64,000 nucleotides of DNA from Echinarachnius parma (GCA_037951105.1 JBAMJV010001332.1:27501-91500); one strand, 5' to 3'. Shown: positions 35,378 to 48,943, counted from the first letter of the stretch. Made by a program: numbers and translations. The notes: generated by a model not told the origin, from the sequence alone.

Positions 35378-36289
35378 TATTATTATGGTGACGCATCATG
35401 ATCAGATGTATATAGGGTTGGCATTGTTGGGGTGAAGGGTTTGAAGTGGCGTATATATATAATGATAAGGGGGTGGAAGTAAGGGATCGAATCCATCCAC
35501 CCACTCCCCTTCACTTCGTCACAATTCTTGCCCCACCCATACACGTTATACGCCTTTGGTGAAAACATCGCATGATGAAATACATTACCCCTAGATTTCT
35601 TTTTTTATTATTTTATCTATTTATTTTTAAAAACATTTTAATTTATTTATTCATTTTATTTTATTTTATTTATTTATTATTTTTATTATTTATTTATTTA
35701 TTTATTATTTTTTTTTTGGGGGGGGGGGGGCGGAGGAGGGCTAGGTAGAAATAGATAAAATATATCGTAAATTTCCTGTGTATACTGTAATACTTCTTGC
35801 TTCTAGTAAATATAATTTTCTGTTCGTTTTAAGATATTAGTTTATGGAGTATATTCATGTTTTTTATTTGTAAATCTCTCAAAATGACTTGGATATCAAA
35901 CGTCTTGAGCATGATCATATTTTCTATACTAGCATTTGAGCGCACTGATCAAGTATATGATGTAAACGTAGGAATGGAAAATAACAATAATTTTATAAAA
36001 AAACGATGGGGACATGATAATGCAAAAGGAGAATGTATAATGTGATAGATCTGACTGGCGGTTAAGAACAAAATTGATGAAGACGCGGCCGTGTCAATCT
36101 GGAAAAAGGGCTAAGCTTTCATTCTCTCTTTAATTCAAACATCCCTCAGTCTCTGCTGCATTTACATATACCGCCAGAATATTTCTTCTTCTTTTTTTTC
36201 CTTCAGTTCAGCCAGAGAAAATATTTGTTTTGCGAGCGGCGAAATTGGAGGGGTAGATATGAGCCGCAAACATTGGGAACGGACGCGAT
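35378..36289. other. Low-complexity TTTA-rich stretch ending in a G run; no gene
   Basis: TTTATT repeats at about 35600-35717 run into a G run (about 35718-35730). The ORF at 35857-36045 is AT-driven without motifs. Confidence 0.45.
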
Positions 36290-37450
36290 ATATTTATCTC
36301 CCCCTCTCAAATAATTGTTCGTAAATATGTTGAGGAAAAAAACAAACTTAAACATATTTTCTAATAATATAATTTACATTTCGCTAAAGATATCCTATAC
36401 CATCCATACCTTCCGTATTTGATGTTCAACATTGTACGTACCCCATATTCAATCAAGCCAACTCGATGATAATATTCCCGTCTCCAATAATTATTCATTT
36501 TTATGTTGGGGGAAAAAAGCACTTGTCGAACATAATTATTCAAATATAATGTACCTTCGCTAAAGATATCTTACCATGCCTACCGTATTGCATGTTCGAT
36601 ATTTTAACGTACCTCGTGTTCAATCATGTAATTTTGTGTTTGTCGCACAGTTTGTTTTCATATCATACAGTTATAACAAAAACTTCAAAACCAACGCGAT
36701 ATCTCACCCTCTCCAATATTTTTTATTAGACATGTTGGCGAAAAAAACAAAACATAAAGGGATCTAGTAACTTTGTTGTCAAGTGCAAAAAGTGAGAAGT
36801 GAATAATAAAATGTGTATTGGAGTGATCTGATATGTCCAGAAAGTAATTTGTGAAAATTTCACGTTAATTGGATGGGTTTTTTTGGCTGAGATATGAGCA
36901 AAAGTGCAAAGTGATATTCACTAACGCATAGTACTTACTTTGTACACGGCATTAATTATCCCGTAGACAATTTCATATCTTAACACTTCAATCGTAAATA
37001 TCTTTTGAACGAAAGGGAAATTTGAAAAAACCGAAACCTGTCCCGTGCTTTTATTGTTAATATGAATATGATAAGGTATGAGAGAACCACTAGAGTTCCA
37101 AGTAAGTTTTGGGGATTTGGACAATGTTACTAAGTCCCTTTAAACATAATTTTCTAATAATATACCATCATTCCCTAAAGATAACCAACCATATTTGGAT
37201 GTTGTACAATCGTTACATCATAAGTAAATACAAAACAACTTCGCCATCTCGATATATCCCCGTCTCAAATAATAATCGTTCGTGATCATGTTGGATAAAA
37301 CAGCTTTAACATAAAGATTCACAGATTCACTAAATATATCCTACATTATTGGATATTTTTACACGTTACGTACCTCATGTTAATTATACTGTAAACAGTT
37401 GTGTAATACATTTAACATCATATTAAGCATGCATATCTCCCCGTCTTGTT
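36290..37450 (+). repeat. Diverged tandem array of about 180-bp units, interrupted by a family B element
   Basis: Recurring blocks in order: ctcaaataattgttcgt / ctccaataattattca, atgttg.ggaaaaaa, acata.ttttctaataatat, cgctaaagatatc, ttgatgttcaacattgtacg and acgtacc.cat.ttcaatca. At least four units are recognisable. The family B element at 36757 splits one of them. Confidence 0.75.
36757..37140. mobile_element. Family B TIR element, copy 2
   Basis: Starts AAGGGATCTAGTAACTTTGT and ends TGTTACTAAGTCCCTT, flanked by TA at 36755-36756 and 37141-37142. The left context is cataaaggg rather than ttaaaggg, so the duplicated target is TA, not TTAA. Shares taacacttcaatcgtaaata with copy 1. Confidence 0.85.
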
Positions 37451-39122
37451 AAGAATTTATATCTTTTCCACTTATCCCTATATCGTACCGTTTTATGTGG
37501 TACATTTCTCTGTTATTACGTTACTGTACTTTTATTTCATAGTTGTTCTTAAATGTACATTTATACAGCTTCTCTGAAATGGGCGTTCCTTATTGGTGAA
37601 ACAAAATAAAGCCTTGATCAAAATGTATTTAATCACGAATTGAAATCCCCTGTACCCTAGTGATAGTTCTATAGCTGAATATCTCGTATTTAATTATCTC
37701 AATCGAATTGTATTCACCAAATTTATTCAGAGAGCGACTAGGTATCCTATACTGTCATGGATAAAGTAGAACTTAATTCAATACATTTAAATAAGTAATG
37801 AATGATGTTGCTCAGGTTGAACTCGATTTCAGTAAAAGCAAGCTGCAGCCATGCAATGAATGGGTCTCAAATATCAAAAACATGTCCTAGTGTCATGACG
37901 TCACAGACACCGGACCTATCAATAATAGCTTTGATTGGCAGATGCGTACAACCCCGCGACACGAGTGGATTTCGCGCCTCCGAACAATACCCCATTCTCG
38001 GACCGACATCTTAATGCGAAACCTATCCGAGAGCGCGAACAAAAGATATATATTTATAATTTTTGTCGTTATAAGAGGGTCGTCTGAGCTGCTAAAAAAA
38101 AGAAAGAAATCTTTTGTGTGGGTACCCTTAGACCTCTATCATTGTTTCGTCTATTTTGTCCTTTGCATATTTAATACAATATGTGTGTGTAAGTGTATTC
38201 AATCATCTTGGAGCCCAAACCAAAACGTCCCGAAGTTTAAATACTGTCCATCGTCAATCCGAGCCCAGTACCACGTCCGAGTCACGCTCGGACAACAAGC
38301 GAATTTTAAAAGTATTTTGGAACCTTGTTTGATCGGGGATGACGTGACACGACATTTTAATAGTATTACAGGTGAAAGGGGGGGGGGGGGGGGGGTGAAC
38401 CCGCCTTGGTTCGTTTTATTGGCATACTACGGTGCCTGAACAAAGGAGGGCGGGGCTGGGTGATATAATACGCCAGGTTGACTTGAAGGACGCCATTTAA
38501 AAGATGGGGAAATGGATTATCGTCGAATAAAAAGCAAGAGAGAGAAAGAAAAAAAAAAAACACCACAACGATCCTTTGTACGTGCAACACGTGGCGAAAC
38601 GTTACTCTGCATTATTGGACATGATATTATAGCCTATCTATGCGCTTCGCCAAAAAAACTATGAGGGTTTGTTCGCTCAGTCACTTGTACATTGTGATTC
38701 AGCCTTAACACGCAATATTGGTCCGAAATATATCGTATTGTACAATAAACAGGACAAATTAATAATTGTATTTCAGGATGATTTGCATTACGACTATATT
38801 TTCGATTAATTAAGAAGGGAAAGGTTACGGAGCTGAATAATCAAACAAACTACATCATCTTAATTGAAGAGGAACAATACACATTTAGTGGTCATGGCAG
38901 TTTATTAATTTCATCAATTCTTTTTAACAAGTTGACTACAAAAAATAATGATATCAAGAATGGTTGTTTGACTTGCAACGTTGCTTCCGATGGTTGCAAC
39001 GGAAATGAAGTTAGCAAAGATAGATTATAATAAAGTAGAAAGTAACTGTATATCGAACCTGTTAAAGTAGACTGATTCTTTCTTGACAGGAAGTCAAAAC
39101 TCGATGCTTTAAGGCTATATAT
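37451..39122. other. 1.7-kb stretch, no gene recognised
   Basis: Contains a TGACGTCA palindrome (37896-37903), a G run (about 38379-38396) and a motif-free ORF (37942-38439) that is open across the G run. Confidence 0.4.
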
Positions 39123-39373
39123 GAAGAGCTCACTTCCAAAAGGCGCTAAATCCACTTTCCATACAAATTGAGTTAACGATATATCTACATGTATAATCTA
39201 CGTAGCTATCTAGGAATCCGTGACATTTTACGACAAATAACTCACTCAAAATCAAAATATAGAAAGTTCAATTTTCATGTTCCCATAGGCACGTGTACAA
39301 AGTGGGACAAAGAAACGTGTTTTCCTCGGAAGTTGAAAAAGTGGTGTTAGCGCATTTTAGTTGAAAGCTCTTC
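39123..39373. mobile_element. Family K TIR element, copy 2
   Basis: GAAGAGCTCACTTCCAAAAG then gcgctaa faces ttagcgcattttagttgaaa then gctcttc. ATAT flanks both sides, a possible 4-bp target duplication. gtacaaagt is shared with copy 1. Confidence 0.75.
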
Positions 39374-40544
39374 ATATCATTAGAAGGAGCGTTTCTTTAG
39401 CTCTTTACTCGTTTCATGTTTCATCAGATTTGGCCGTTGACAGATGCATTACATTTTCTCGCTAACAAACAAAGGAAAACGTCAGGCCATAGAGAGCGCC
39501 CTTGACAACATTTTGAATCAGAATTAGCCTGGCTAATTTTCTTCAATCGATAAAAGGAACCAAACACACACACAAAACAACTCTAAACTGTATTGAAATA
39601 AGTTGGAAAACAGAAACCTTGAAGATAATATAACCGAGGCCCGTCTAACACAAAACACCGCCGAGGCTTGCCGCTACGTGACGGCCCATACCGAACCCGG
39701 GATTACCGCTACGCAATCCCACCCGCCGCCGATTAGGCTCGTTCGCTAATTCCCGAAATTTTTGTTTAAAACAAAAAAACAAACAACAAATGATGTAGTT
39801 CGAAGTATAATATCGTTGTCGCTTAGTGTAATGTTGTACGCCAAACGCAATTGCTACAAATGTGCGGGAAACGAAATCTCTTTTTTTGTTGTTGTTAAAG
39901 GTAACTTTAAGTCAGACACTGAATTCGATCCCGCGATTCATTTTCGACGCAAATGCCCTAGCGATGTTACTGAAGTAATTGCTTTGAGTATACGGTTTGA
40001 CCGTCTGTATCACGATATAGCTTGAAGGATGAACCAGACCGTGTCTTGGGCAATCAGTGGCGATGGGAAGGGTGTTTGTTAACATGACTCTAAATTGTGT
40101 TTGGTGAAAAAGGGGGGGGGGGGGGGGCGGTGGAAAGTTTTCCCCCTCTTACTCTCTGTTTTGAAGGAAACATTCATCAAACAAATTGATAATACAAAGC
40201 ACCCTCTTGATATAATCTAGTCCACGTGCTTCAGGTAACATCCCATACACATATAATTACGGACAAGACAGTGTTCCCACGGTCATGAAAGAGCTGAGGT
40301 TTAATGTTGCCCGAATAATAACCGCCATGCCTTAATGTCAATAATGACAAAGTTACGCCAAACGAATGACCAAATTTGACTTTCATTAGAAATCCAAGAT
40401 AAATGACACATGAAGAAAAACATTAAATACAGCATGGGCTCCTAGTACCTTTCCTCAATATCATCGCTATTTGGGTTTTATTTTCCAAAAGAGTTCTTAT
40501 AAAACAAAAAATAAAAAGCAAATGTACAAAATGTACCTTGTTTT
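39374..40544. other. Stretch with a CpG-rich patch and a G run, no gene recognised
   Basis: About 39628-39750 is CpG-rich (gccgaggcttgccgctacgt). A G run lies at about 40112-40127. The 87-codon ORF at 39762-40025 has no recognised family. Confidence 0.4.
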
Positions 40545-41477
40545 TATGCCTCCGCCAACGAAGTGGCCGGAGGCATTATGTTTTCGGGTTGTCCGTCCGT
40601 CCGTCCGTCCGTCCGTCCGTCCGTACGTCCGTCCGTACGTCCGTCCGTACGTCCGTCCGTACGTCCGTCCGTACGTCCGTCCGTACGTCCCGTTTTCGTT
40701 CTCGCGATATCTCAAGAACCAGTTGACGGATCAATTTCAAACTTGGTATGAGTGTACATATTGGGGTGACAATGATCTGATTAGATTTTGGGGTTCATGA
40801 GATTAAAGGTCAAGGTCACAGGACTCAATATATATGCAAAAATGCCTCGTTCTCGCGATATCTCAAGAACTGGTTGACGGATCAAATTCAAACTTGGTAT
40901 TAGTGTAGATATTGGGGTGGCAATGATCTGATTAGATTTTGGGGTTCATGAGGACAAAGGTCAAGGTCACAGGAATCAATGTATGTGCAAAAATGCCTCG
41001 TTCTTGCGATATCTCAAGAACCGGTTGACGGATCAATTACATACTAGGTATGAGTGTACATATCGGGGTGCCACTGATCTGATTAGATTTGGGGGGTCAT
41101 GAGGTCAAAGGTCAAGGTCACATGACTCAATATGTATGCGAAAATGGCTTGTAATTGCAAAATTTCAAGAACTGAATGTCAGATTTCAATCAAACTCGGT
41201 ACCTGTATCATAAAGAGTCAACGTAGCCATAAAATGTTGGGGTCATGAGGTTGAGGTCAAGGTCACGGGACTCATTATACATGCAAAAAAGCTTGTAATA
41301 CCAAAATCTCAAGAACTAAATGTCAGATTTCAATCAAACTTGGTACCTGACTGTTTTTTAGGGAGCCATCAAAGATTGGGATCATATGGTCAAGGTCACA
41401 GGACTCAAAATATAAGAAAAATTAAATCAGTGCATGTTAATTTGGGCATATTAAAATCGCGTGATAGCGGAGGCATA
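40545..41477 (+). repeat. Composite repeat: CCGT microsatellite plus about five units of roughly 150 bp
   Basis: The left end tatgcctccgccaacgaagt with cggaggcat is a small hairpin, and gcggaggcata at 41467 closes the element in inverted orientation. After a (CCGT/ACGT)n block (40591-40690), units starting at about 40697, 40850, 41003, 41147 and 41290 share atctcaagaac, gg.tcaaggtcacaggactc and atgcaaaaa. The Val-Arg-Pro-Ser repeat ORFs here come from the microsatellite. Confidence 0.8.
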
Positions 41478-42560
41478 ATTTTCGATTGCGCGCAATCGAA
41501 GATCCATCTAGTTTTTTATGCTTTGCTGCTGTCTGATTTTCAAAAGGGCAATGTTTGTACGGTCGTGCGCCCATGTTTATGGATTGATCAGTTTAAACTC
41601 TTCAAGTTGTTGATGTTATCGTTGCTTTGTTATTGTTTGTTCCCCCCAAAAAAGAACAGCTGACCCCAACAATGCCCAATAACAAACTAACTTGCTCAAC
41701 ATGCTCAAGCTAAGGCAGTGTATTGCATTGTCAACCAACAACCTCGGCCCCAGAGGCAACCTCGTGCCCAGGAGGCGAATCACCCCTGCACCCCCTCTGA
41801 GAGGGGTCGACGGCCCGCCTAGGGGTAGCTCCGGACCCCCTTCCTGCACCTGTTGTTGTCCCCCTTGTCTTGTACATTTCCTGGGCCCATTCAAGACGAA
41901 GTCTCAGCGGCTCGCGTGTAGTGTACGAGCGCGACGCTGCGACAGTCAATCGCGGCACAGGCACGATCGCCTGATTAGCGCGGAGGTGGAAATTCTTTTC
42001 CAACCTAAGTTTGCACTTTTCCCCATATACTATTCTGTTGCTTCTTATTCACCACCGACATGTATGGCGACATCCCCCGAGGTTCTGTTTATGAAATATA
42101 TACAACTATTCTCCAATTGCACCCCCTCCTCTTCTTTCATGTCTTCGCGCAGATTTATTATTATTTTCAAAGGCAGTGTGTGAGCCATGTTTATTTGTTT
42201 TGATTGTATAAAAGGGTTGCTTTTTGGGGGGGTTGGTTGTCTGGCTGGCGCGGCGTTCGTGATAGAGCGGAACTGAGCAAAATCAGTCTCGGCATTTCAC
42301 CGCCACATCTATCTTCTAGGATAGTATGACGCGCAATGATGTCGAAATCGATGTTTTATGACACTTAATGCACGTCATATGAGCGCCGTGTGTAGTACTG
42401 ACTGTATGATGCGATATTTCTCTATCATTTTTAATAGTAGGAATCATTTTGTGTGAAAATACAATGGCAATTGCGAATCGTGATTATTGTAATACCGCGT
42501 TCTCCGGCCTTCACAGCCCCTTTTGACCATTGGTCAAGTTTTGTCTGATAGTGTCCGGCC
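41478..42560. other. CpG-rich stretch with overlapping ORFs on both strands; no recognised gene
   Basis: A perfect palindrome cgattgcgcgcaatcg lies at 41484-41499. From about 41735 to 41990 the sequence is GC-rich with long open frames on both strands (41692-42183 plus; 41731-42003 and 41616-41894 minus). None shows a known domain; a decayed mobile-element piece is possible. Confidence 0.35.
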
Positions 42561-42715
42561 AGGGTCTTGCAATTGATTGTAAAATTGCAATTAATTGCCA
42601 GTCAGAAAATCCAGCGCATTTGAACCAATCAGATTTGCGCATTTAGTCAAATGATCTGACTTGCAATTAATTGCAACTTTACAATTCACTGATTGTATCT
42701 CTTTCTGGTCATCCT
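42561..42715. mobile_element. Family E-like TIR element, diverged
   Basis: gattgtaaaattgcaattaa with ttaattgcaactttacaatt forms the inverted core. aaccaatcagatttgcgcat is the inverse of the attggtt motif in the 10.9-kb copies, and gattgtatctctttctg is the family E terminus. Confidence 0.65.
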
Positions 42716-44303
42716 TAGAATGTCACTCAAGTCCATTTGTAATAAATAAACAACAAACGACAACTTAGTTGTATTCGTTAATTTTTTTTTTATTTACGAT
42801 TGTTTACAAGGATCTACTATTATTATCATTGCATTATAAAGTCTTACTAACACAGTCGCATTGGATTACAAGAGACTAAAGGTATGAAATGAGAACGATG
42901 CACATAACTGTCTGTTAAATGCACGCTGATGCACAGTATACATTAATATTGTATACAGGACAGTGTTTGAAATTCACTGCGGTTTTTTGATGACGAAATC
43001 GAGTAAATTTCCTTGTATTTCTTGACTCTCGCTCGGTTGTAACAATGTAAGCTCGCTGGCCAATGTGTACAAACCATCCATCTTATACTTGTCAAATCTC
43101 CCCAAAGAGTCAACAGATTGACAAAGGGGTCGTGTAGAGAGCAGCTACTGGAAATAATAATATAATAGGGACAAGAGGCGAAGACCAAGGGGAGGGGGGG
43201 GGGGGGGGTGGCGTAGAAGGGGGTATTATAATAACCCTTCTGAGAAATATTAACACCAGTCGATACTTTCATTCAATATCAATGGAGAATACATTCATAA
43301 ATGTTTGCATTATTGTTTAGGCGTGATTCCATTATTATTGTTAGGCACAAGATGTGCCCACCAGGGCTGGCCGATGGGAGGACATTATACTCCCCCCCCC
43401 CCCCCCCCCCACGCCCCGCAACTTTGGAACCCCCATCTGGATACGCCAAAGTAATGCTGTTCAACGTTATAATTTATTGTATACCATGATCAGATGATGG
43501 TCCAAGGCAAAATAGAGCATTATTTCACAGAGCAAAGTCGAGTAGTGAGTAATTATGTTGATGGACAAAATGGAATCACCCGCCAACGTTTCTTTCTTCT
43601 TCTTTTTTTAAATGTTGAGTTGACTTATCAATATTAAAACAATATATTGATAATACAACGAAGGGTTACTAAAAATATATTATAATAGTAATGTCGTGAT
43701 CTTTCAGAATCAATGGAATCTTTGAAATAAATATGAGATTAAAAAAGAATGATGTTTAGATTTTAAGTATGTTTAAATTATGGTCAAATTATAATTTTAT
43801 TTTTTTTAGATTTCAGCAACATAACGATTGTATTCTGTCACGGTAAAAATATTTTCATAACGCTGCTATTCGTCCGAAATTTGAAGTGGCTCAAAATAAT
43901 GTTAGCATTTCTTTAATGTTGCATTTAAACCAATAATTTATTATCAAGATGTACATGGTGTATATTGCCGACTGCGATTACAATTACATGCAATAGAATG
44001 AAGAAGCGTACGCCATACTAAGCAAGCAGATACTCATATTTGGTCCTTTAATATGTGTCGACTCATCTGCCCTCTCTGATTACACAAACTTCGGATGGTC
44101 TGTCTGTTTGGTGTCGGACCCAGTATGCCTGAGCTGTCGTGGTCATACGGGGCCGAGGCGGGGAGATGACATGACTTCATTCGCCCGTGTTTGAACAAGC
44201 TGATGGGCTTCTCTGTCCCGAGCGAGATGGTGGGCGTATCTAGCTAAGAGAGGGAGATGGGATGGGGTGGGGGAGGAGGGGGAAGGGAAGGGGGCTACAA
44301 GGG
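42716..44303. other. 1.6-kb stretch, no gene recognised
   Basis: G run at about 43190-43208 and C run at about 43392-43411, about 180 bases apart. No coding or RNA feature seen. Confidence 0.45.
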
Positions 44304-44405
44304 CATGGGCGTCGATACTTACGTAATACCTATTCATCAGGGGGTATGAATGAATAGATCACCCCCCCCTGATGAATGGATATCAATGACAGATCGACGC
44401 CCATG
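44304..44405. mobile_element. Short hairpin element (family J), copy 1
   Basis: catgggcgtcgatacttacg and ctattcatcagggggta on the left face ccccctgatgaatggatatc and gacagatcgacgcccatg on the right. 102 bp, almost entirely self-complementary. Confidence 0.75.
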
Positions 44406-46682
44406 TGAAAGGGTGTACTAACCTTTCTTGATCAATGGCACTCCTGTTTTTACTCAGATCACCCACATTGTGATAATGAGTATGCTGTGTAAAAATGAAG
44501 AAAGAAGTATAGCAAATAAACATGAAAGTTTCATTAAGGTGTGGGTAAATGTACCTTGTCCTTGACTCACCGCCAATGCATTGTTCAACCGGGTGTTGGA
44601 CTTGAAGGCGGGGGAAGGGTGGTGGGGGTGAGGGGGGGGGGGGTGAGCAAAGAGGGGAACAGGTTTCACAGGAATTCAGGAGTTACCCTTATAGCTAAAA
44701 TTACATTAGTTTCTCCATCATAGTGACTATAGGTAAATAAGGCTGCACTGATGATGTCAACGTTCATACAGTATACATTGTATACTAATATTAGACAACT
44801 ACCCCACCCCTCCTCTGCATACCAATATGACTGTATAAAATGCATACTGTACGTTCGAATGCGAAGGAGGAGGATGAAGGGGGGGGGGGTGGGGTAAGGT
44901 CGGGTTAAATAGACGTTAACACGATTGGATGGATGTCTCCCTTTTACATCTATACCTTGGGGAATGACAAAGGGGCCTCTTGGTCAAACATAATTATGCG
45001 AATAAATCGTATTCTCGTCAGAGACATACTACCACAGTCTACACCGATGTTGGCTGCTAGATTATGTCAGAAGCACTGTGTACCGATGTCCGTATAGGAA
45101 ACCCCCGTGTTCAACATGTTTAATACAGATCGTGGGGATCAGAGATGCTACAACGCGGTTCACCATTTTGAGCTAGACGAGATTGTGCGCAGTGTATCAA
45201 CACTGAGCCAATGTAGTACGCACCGTGCGCAAGACGTTCGCAAGATGGTAATACGCGTATCTCCAACATTGTCCAACATGTCCAAGGGGAAGGAGACCCT
45301 ATGATAATTGAATTACGAAGAACATATGTCACAATGATGCATGCATGTGTGTGTGTGTGATTCATTTCAAACGTTCACCAATATATCACGCATTTTTTAA
45401 AAGGAAAGTCCCATTTTTCTATCCAACGTTCAAACAATCAGTCCTAACTTACTAGTATTTCATTCTTCATTAATTGCATTTATTTTCCTCACATTCTGTA
45501 TGGTGATTCTTCAATATAATTTATTTTTTACTGACAAAAATCACCGTATGTTTTCATCTTTCTCAATAAACATGTTAAATAGAAAACAGGTCTGGAGTAA
45601 AAGATACAAACACTATGGAAAATAAGGGACATAAAAGCAAAGAAGAAATACAAAAAAGTGCTGTATACATTATTGGTCGATATAGTTAGACCCATTTTGT
45701 CCACTAATATCGTCGGTATCATGGTTTGCCTTTGCTGCGTTAGTCGATCAAGTTTATTATTGATTTTCGCACTGCATTCTTATATAATTTATGTGCACGT
45801 TGTCATTAACCCCTACAACGTACACCGTATACTCCAAATACCATTCATTTAATACACACTCGAAGTGGACCACGGTAATAAAACGTTTAAAGCGCCATTA
45901 TGGTCGTATCAATTATGTATTCCGCAATTAATGCAGTATTGAAGTCGCCCCCTAAATAAAAGGAAATGTATACGTACATCTTCCGAAAGAATTCGGTGTC
46001 ACTATCATATTGTATAGTTGTTCGCTGATTGATTGATTTGTTGTCATACTACATATTGCATTGTTTGTCAGCACTACAAAGCAGATAATTATACTTACAG
46101 TTAGTGGTGTGGCGTAGTTGGGCTGATTTCGGTATAGGGGGAAGGGGGGTGAGGGGGGGGGGGGGGGGGGGCATCGCGCTAATTGCTTATTATTGGGGGA
46201 AACCTTATGTATTTCTTTATTATTTTGTATCACATAGTTTCCCATTATCATGATTATGTTATTATTATTTTCGTCAAATATATATATATATATTTTTTTT
46301 ACAAAATAATAATGTTTTTGCTTTATTTTATTTCTTTAATTTTATTTATACATACATTTGTTTTATTTAGTATTTTATTATTTTTTTTAAATTTGTTTAG
46401 TTAACCCCTTGCCTATACGGAAACTTGGTGGGCTATGCTCAAAATCTTTGGAGATTTCAGAATGTCGAAGGTTACGAATGAAATAAAGCGAAATAATTAT
46501 CCTTACAGTGGATACGTAATTACCCCCCACTATGTTCACATCTTCTCCTGATCATACTGATAACCGCCACTCGGTTTCGTTACAGACCCCCTTCCCCACC
46601 GAAAAAAAGAGCATAAACTATTATCTTACATTCTGGACACAATGTGTTTTTTTTTACAACGTTGAACCATACTTTGTTAACA
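44406..46682. other. 2.3-kb stretch, no gene recognised
   Basis: G runs at about 44629-44642, 44880-44890 and 46151-46170, and a half-site of the GTGTGGCGTAG TIR type at 46107. ORFs are short and motif-free. Confidence 0.45.
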
Positions 46683-46878
46683 ACAGTGTGATGAGTGTTC
46701 ACACTGTTCACACTGTGAAATCGCTCCAATCTAACACAGTCTACACAGTGTGTTCACACTGTGTAAGACTGTGTTCTTACCGGTATAATGGGAAACACAC
46801 AATGTGATCCTCACAATGAAACGCAACGTGATCTACAGTATATAGCTTAGTGTTGTCACACTGTGACACACTGTGTTC
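46683..46878. repeat. Cluster of CACAGTGTG / CACACTGTG inverted motifs
   Basis: Within 200 bp ttcacactg or its complement recurs at least seven times (tgttcacactgttcacactg; cacagtctacacagtgtgtt; tcacactgtgacacactgtg). The outer copies are mutually inverted, so the block can fold on itself. Confidence 0.65.
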
Positions 46879-47022
46879 GTTACGATAGCGTTGTTTAAGC
46901 ACTTCCCCCCTCTTCTTCCTCCACGCGCTTACGATAAGTGGCCTCTTCTCTCAAAATCTCGAGATTTCCTGCTACAGCTTCCGAGAGACGGAGTTGAGAC
47001 GAGGGGAGGGTAGCGGGCTATT

Positions 47023-47262
47023 AAGCCCTTCGCTGCACACAGTGCCGACTCGACCCTATCCGCCTGGTTTTCAGTCAGACATGTCAGACTAGAGTCGGTT
47101 TCGCTCAGTCATAGTCGATTCAACATGTTGAATCGGCCTCGAATGATCTCCGACTGGCTCTTGACCGGCAAAACAGGACTCCTGAGGCAACGTATACTGA
47201 GCTGAACTTCCTGAAAAACCTAGTCGGATCGGGTCGAGTTGGCTCTGTGTGCGGAGGGCTTT
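47023..47262. mobile_element. Family G TIR element, copy 2
   Basis: aagcccttcgctgcacacag then gccgactcgaccctatc faces gatcgggtcgagttggctct then gtgtgcggagggctt. The centre matches copy 1 (ttcaacatgttgaatcggcc; cgactggctcttgaccgg) but carries a 50-bp extra piece (aaaacaggactcctgaggca). Confidence 0.85.
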
Positions 47263-48783
47263 TATAGAGACATATCGCTTCTCCCTCCTCCGATACAGCT
47301 ATATGCTTTCCCCGTTCGCGCGCGAGAGGGGTATTGTATTCACTGTACCATAAATATAACTTTAATTTCTTTTATGATATTAACCCGTCTTCCTCATCTT
47401 ACATTGAATTCTGAATTTATAGTAAACTAAATAAGGAGTTCTTGCTATTATGTTGTAAAATAGATCTTTAGCCAAAATTGCGTTTAAATAAACACGTTTC
47501 CTTCTAGTTATGCACAACCCATGACTGTAGTTTATAATAGGACCCACAATGTTCCTTTAGGCGAGGATGTTAATTACTGAACGACGGTCCACATTTTTTT
47601 TATTTCAGTATATTACATAGATTTTATTTCACGATAATGTGTATAATTACTATGAACGAATATACGACATTTTGGATAAACTTTCAGTGTGCTGTATAAA
47701 TGGCATCATATATATCTGACTTAAATAATAATTAATGGACAAACAAAGTGAAACTTGTGAGACATTCACCATCATGATACTTGAACAAATAGTTATCAGA
47801 AATGTTATCCTCAGTGTTTGATTTATTACTTGAATTACATACTTTGAAATATGAAGACAAAACAGACGCTATTATTACTTACGTCGAAATAAAACATGTG
47901 AATTAATTGAATGCTTCATACGGAACAAAATAATACGAGAATGCGTTTACTTAAAATGACCCCGCGCTTTTGGCATCATTTACAAAAAGGCTTGGCCCCA
48001 GTATTGTGTTCTTCTTTTGAAATAAAAGATACAATATACGGACTGTAATCAGAGTATCTTCTTCATTCCTATAAATAGCCAAATATAGACGAAAAACGAT
48101 GTAGATGTATAAGTCTGGGGGGACGAGCATATTCATTTTTTTTTTAAATCGTAATGGTCCTTCATTTCATGGACGAATCGAGCCTTTCATATTGAAATTG
48201 TTACACTTACGAGTAATTGTTATATTATTGAGCGGTAAATGCATTATTAATTTGCCGCGGCTTTTCTTTACACCGTAAAATAATGATTATTTATTCATAA
48301 ATCAAAAGCGCCTGAGGGAACAAATAATTTATCGAGAAGAAAGCATAGATGCTTTTAGAGATTCTTTCACATTATTTTGTTGGTCAAACGATAGTTTTGC
48401 TTTTCCTGTTGTATCATGTATATTGAATTATGTTCTCACTTTGGGTACAAGGACTAAAAATCGATATAGGATATGCAGTGATATTAGAGTCCATTCGTCT
48501 CTTTTTATAGTCCAATACTATTTCAATTAGATAATTACTAATTGATAAAGGTATTAATTTTGCAAACAATATTTTTTGGGTCATTTCCTTGATCGTGATG
48601 ACCAATAACAAAACATCGTTCTGATTGTAGGAACCATCATCAAAATCATCATCGATCGTTCTCATTGTCATCGTCGTCATCGTCGTTGTGATCATTTTCA
48701 TCACTGCCGTCATCATCAGCTCCATCCTCCTCCTCATCATCGTCCTTCTCCTTCTCCTCCTCTTCCTCAATCCCCCTCCTTCT
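47263..48783. other. 1.5-kb AT-rich stretch, no gene recognised
   Basis: No motif-bearing ORF, repeat partner or RNA gene seen. Confidence 0.45.
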
Positions 48784-48791
48784 CCTCCTCC

Positions 48792-48860
<69 letters not shown>

Positions 48861-48868
48861 CCATCATC

Positions 48869-48943
<75 letters not shown>

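Noticed and set aside
37942..38439. 165-codon ORF
   Set aside because: Runs through a long G tract and lacks any motif; no coding bias visible.
40471..40800. ORFs on both strands with (VRPS)n or (YGRT)n repeats
   Set aside because: They translate a CCGT/ACGT microsatellite; openness in several frames on both strands shows it is compositional.
41692..42183. 163-codon ORF and overlapping minus-strand ORFs
   Set aside because: GC-rich patch open on both strands; no recognisable motif, splice context or family.
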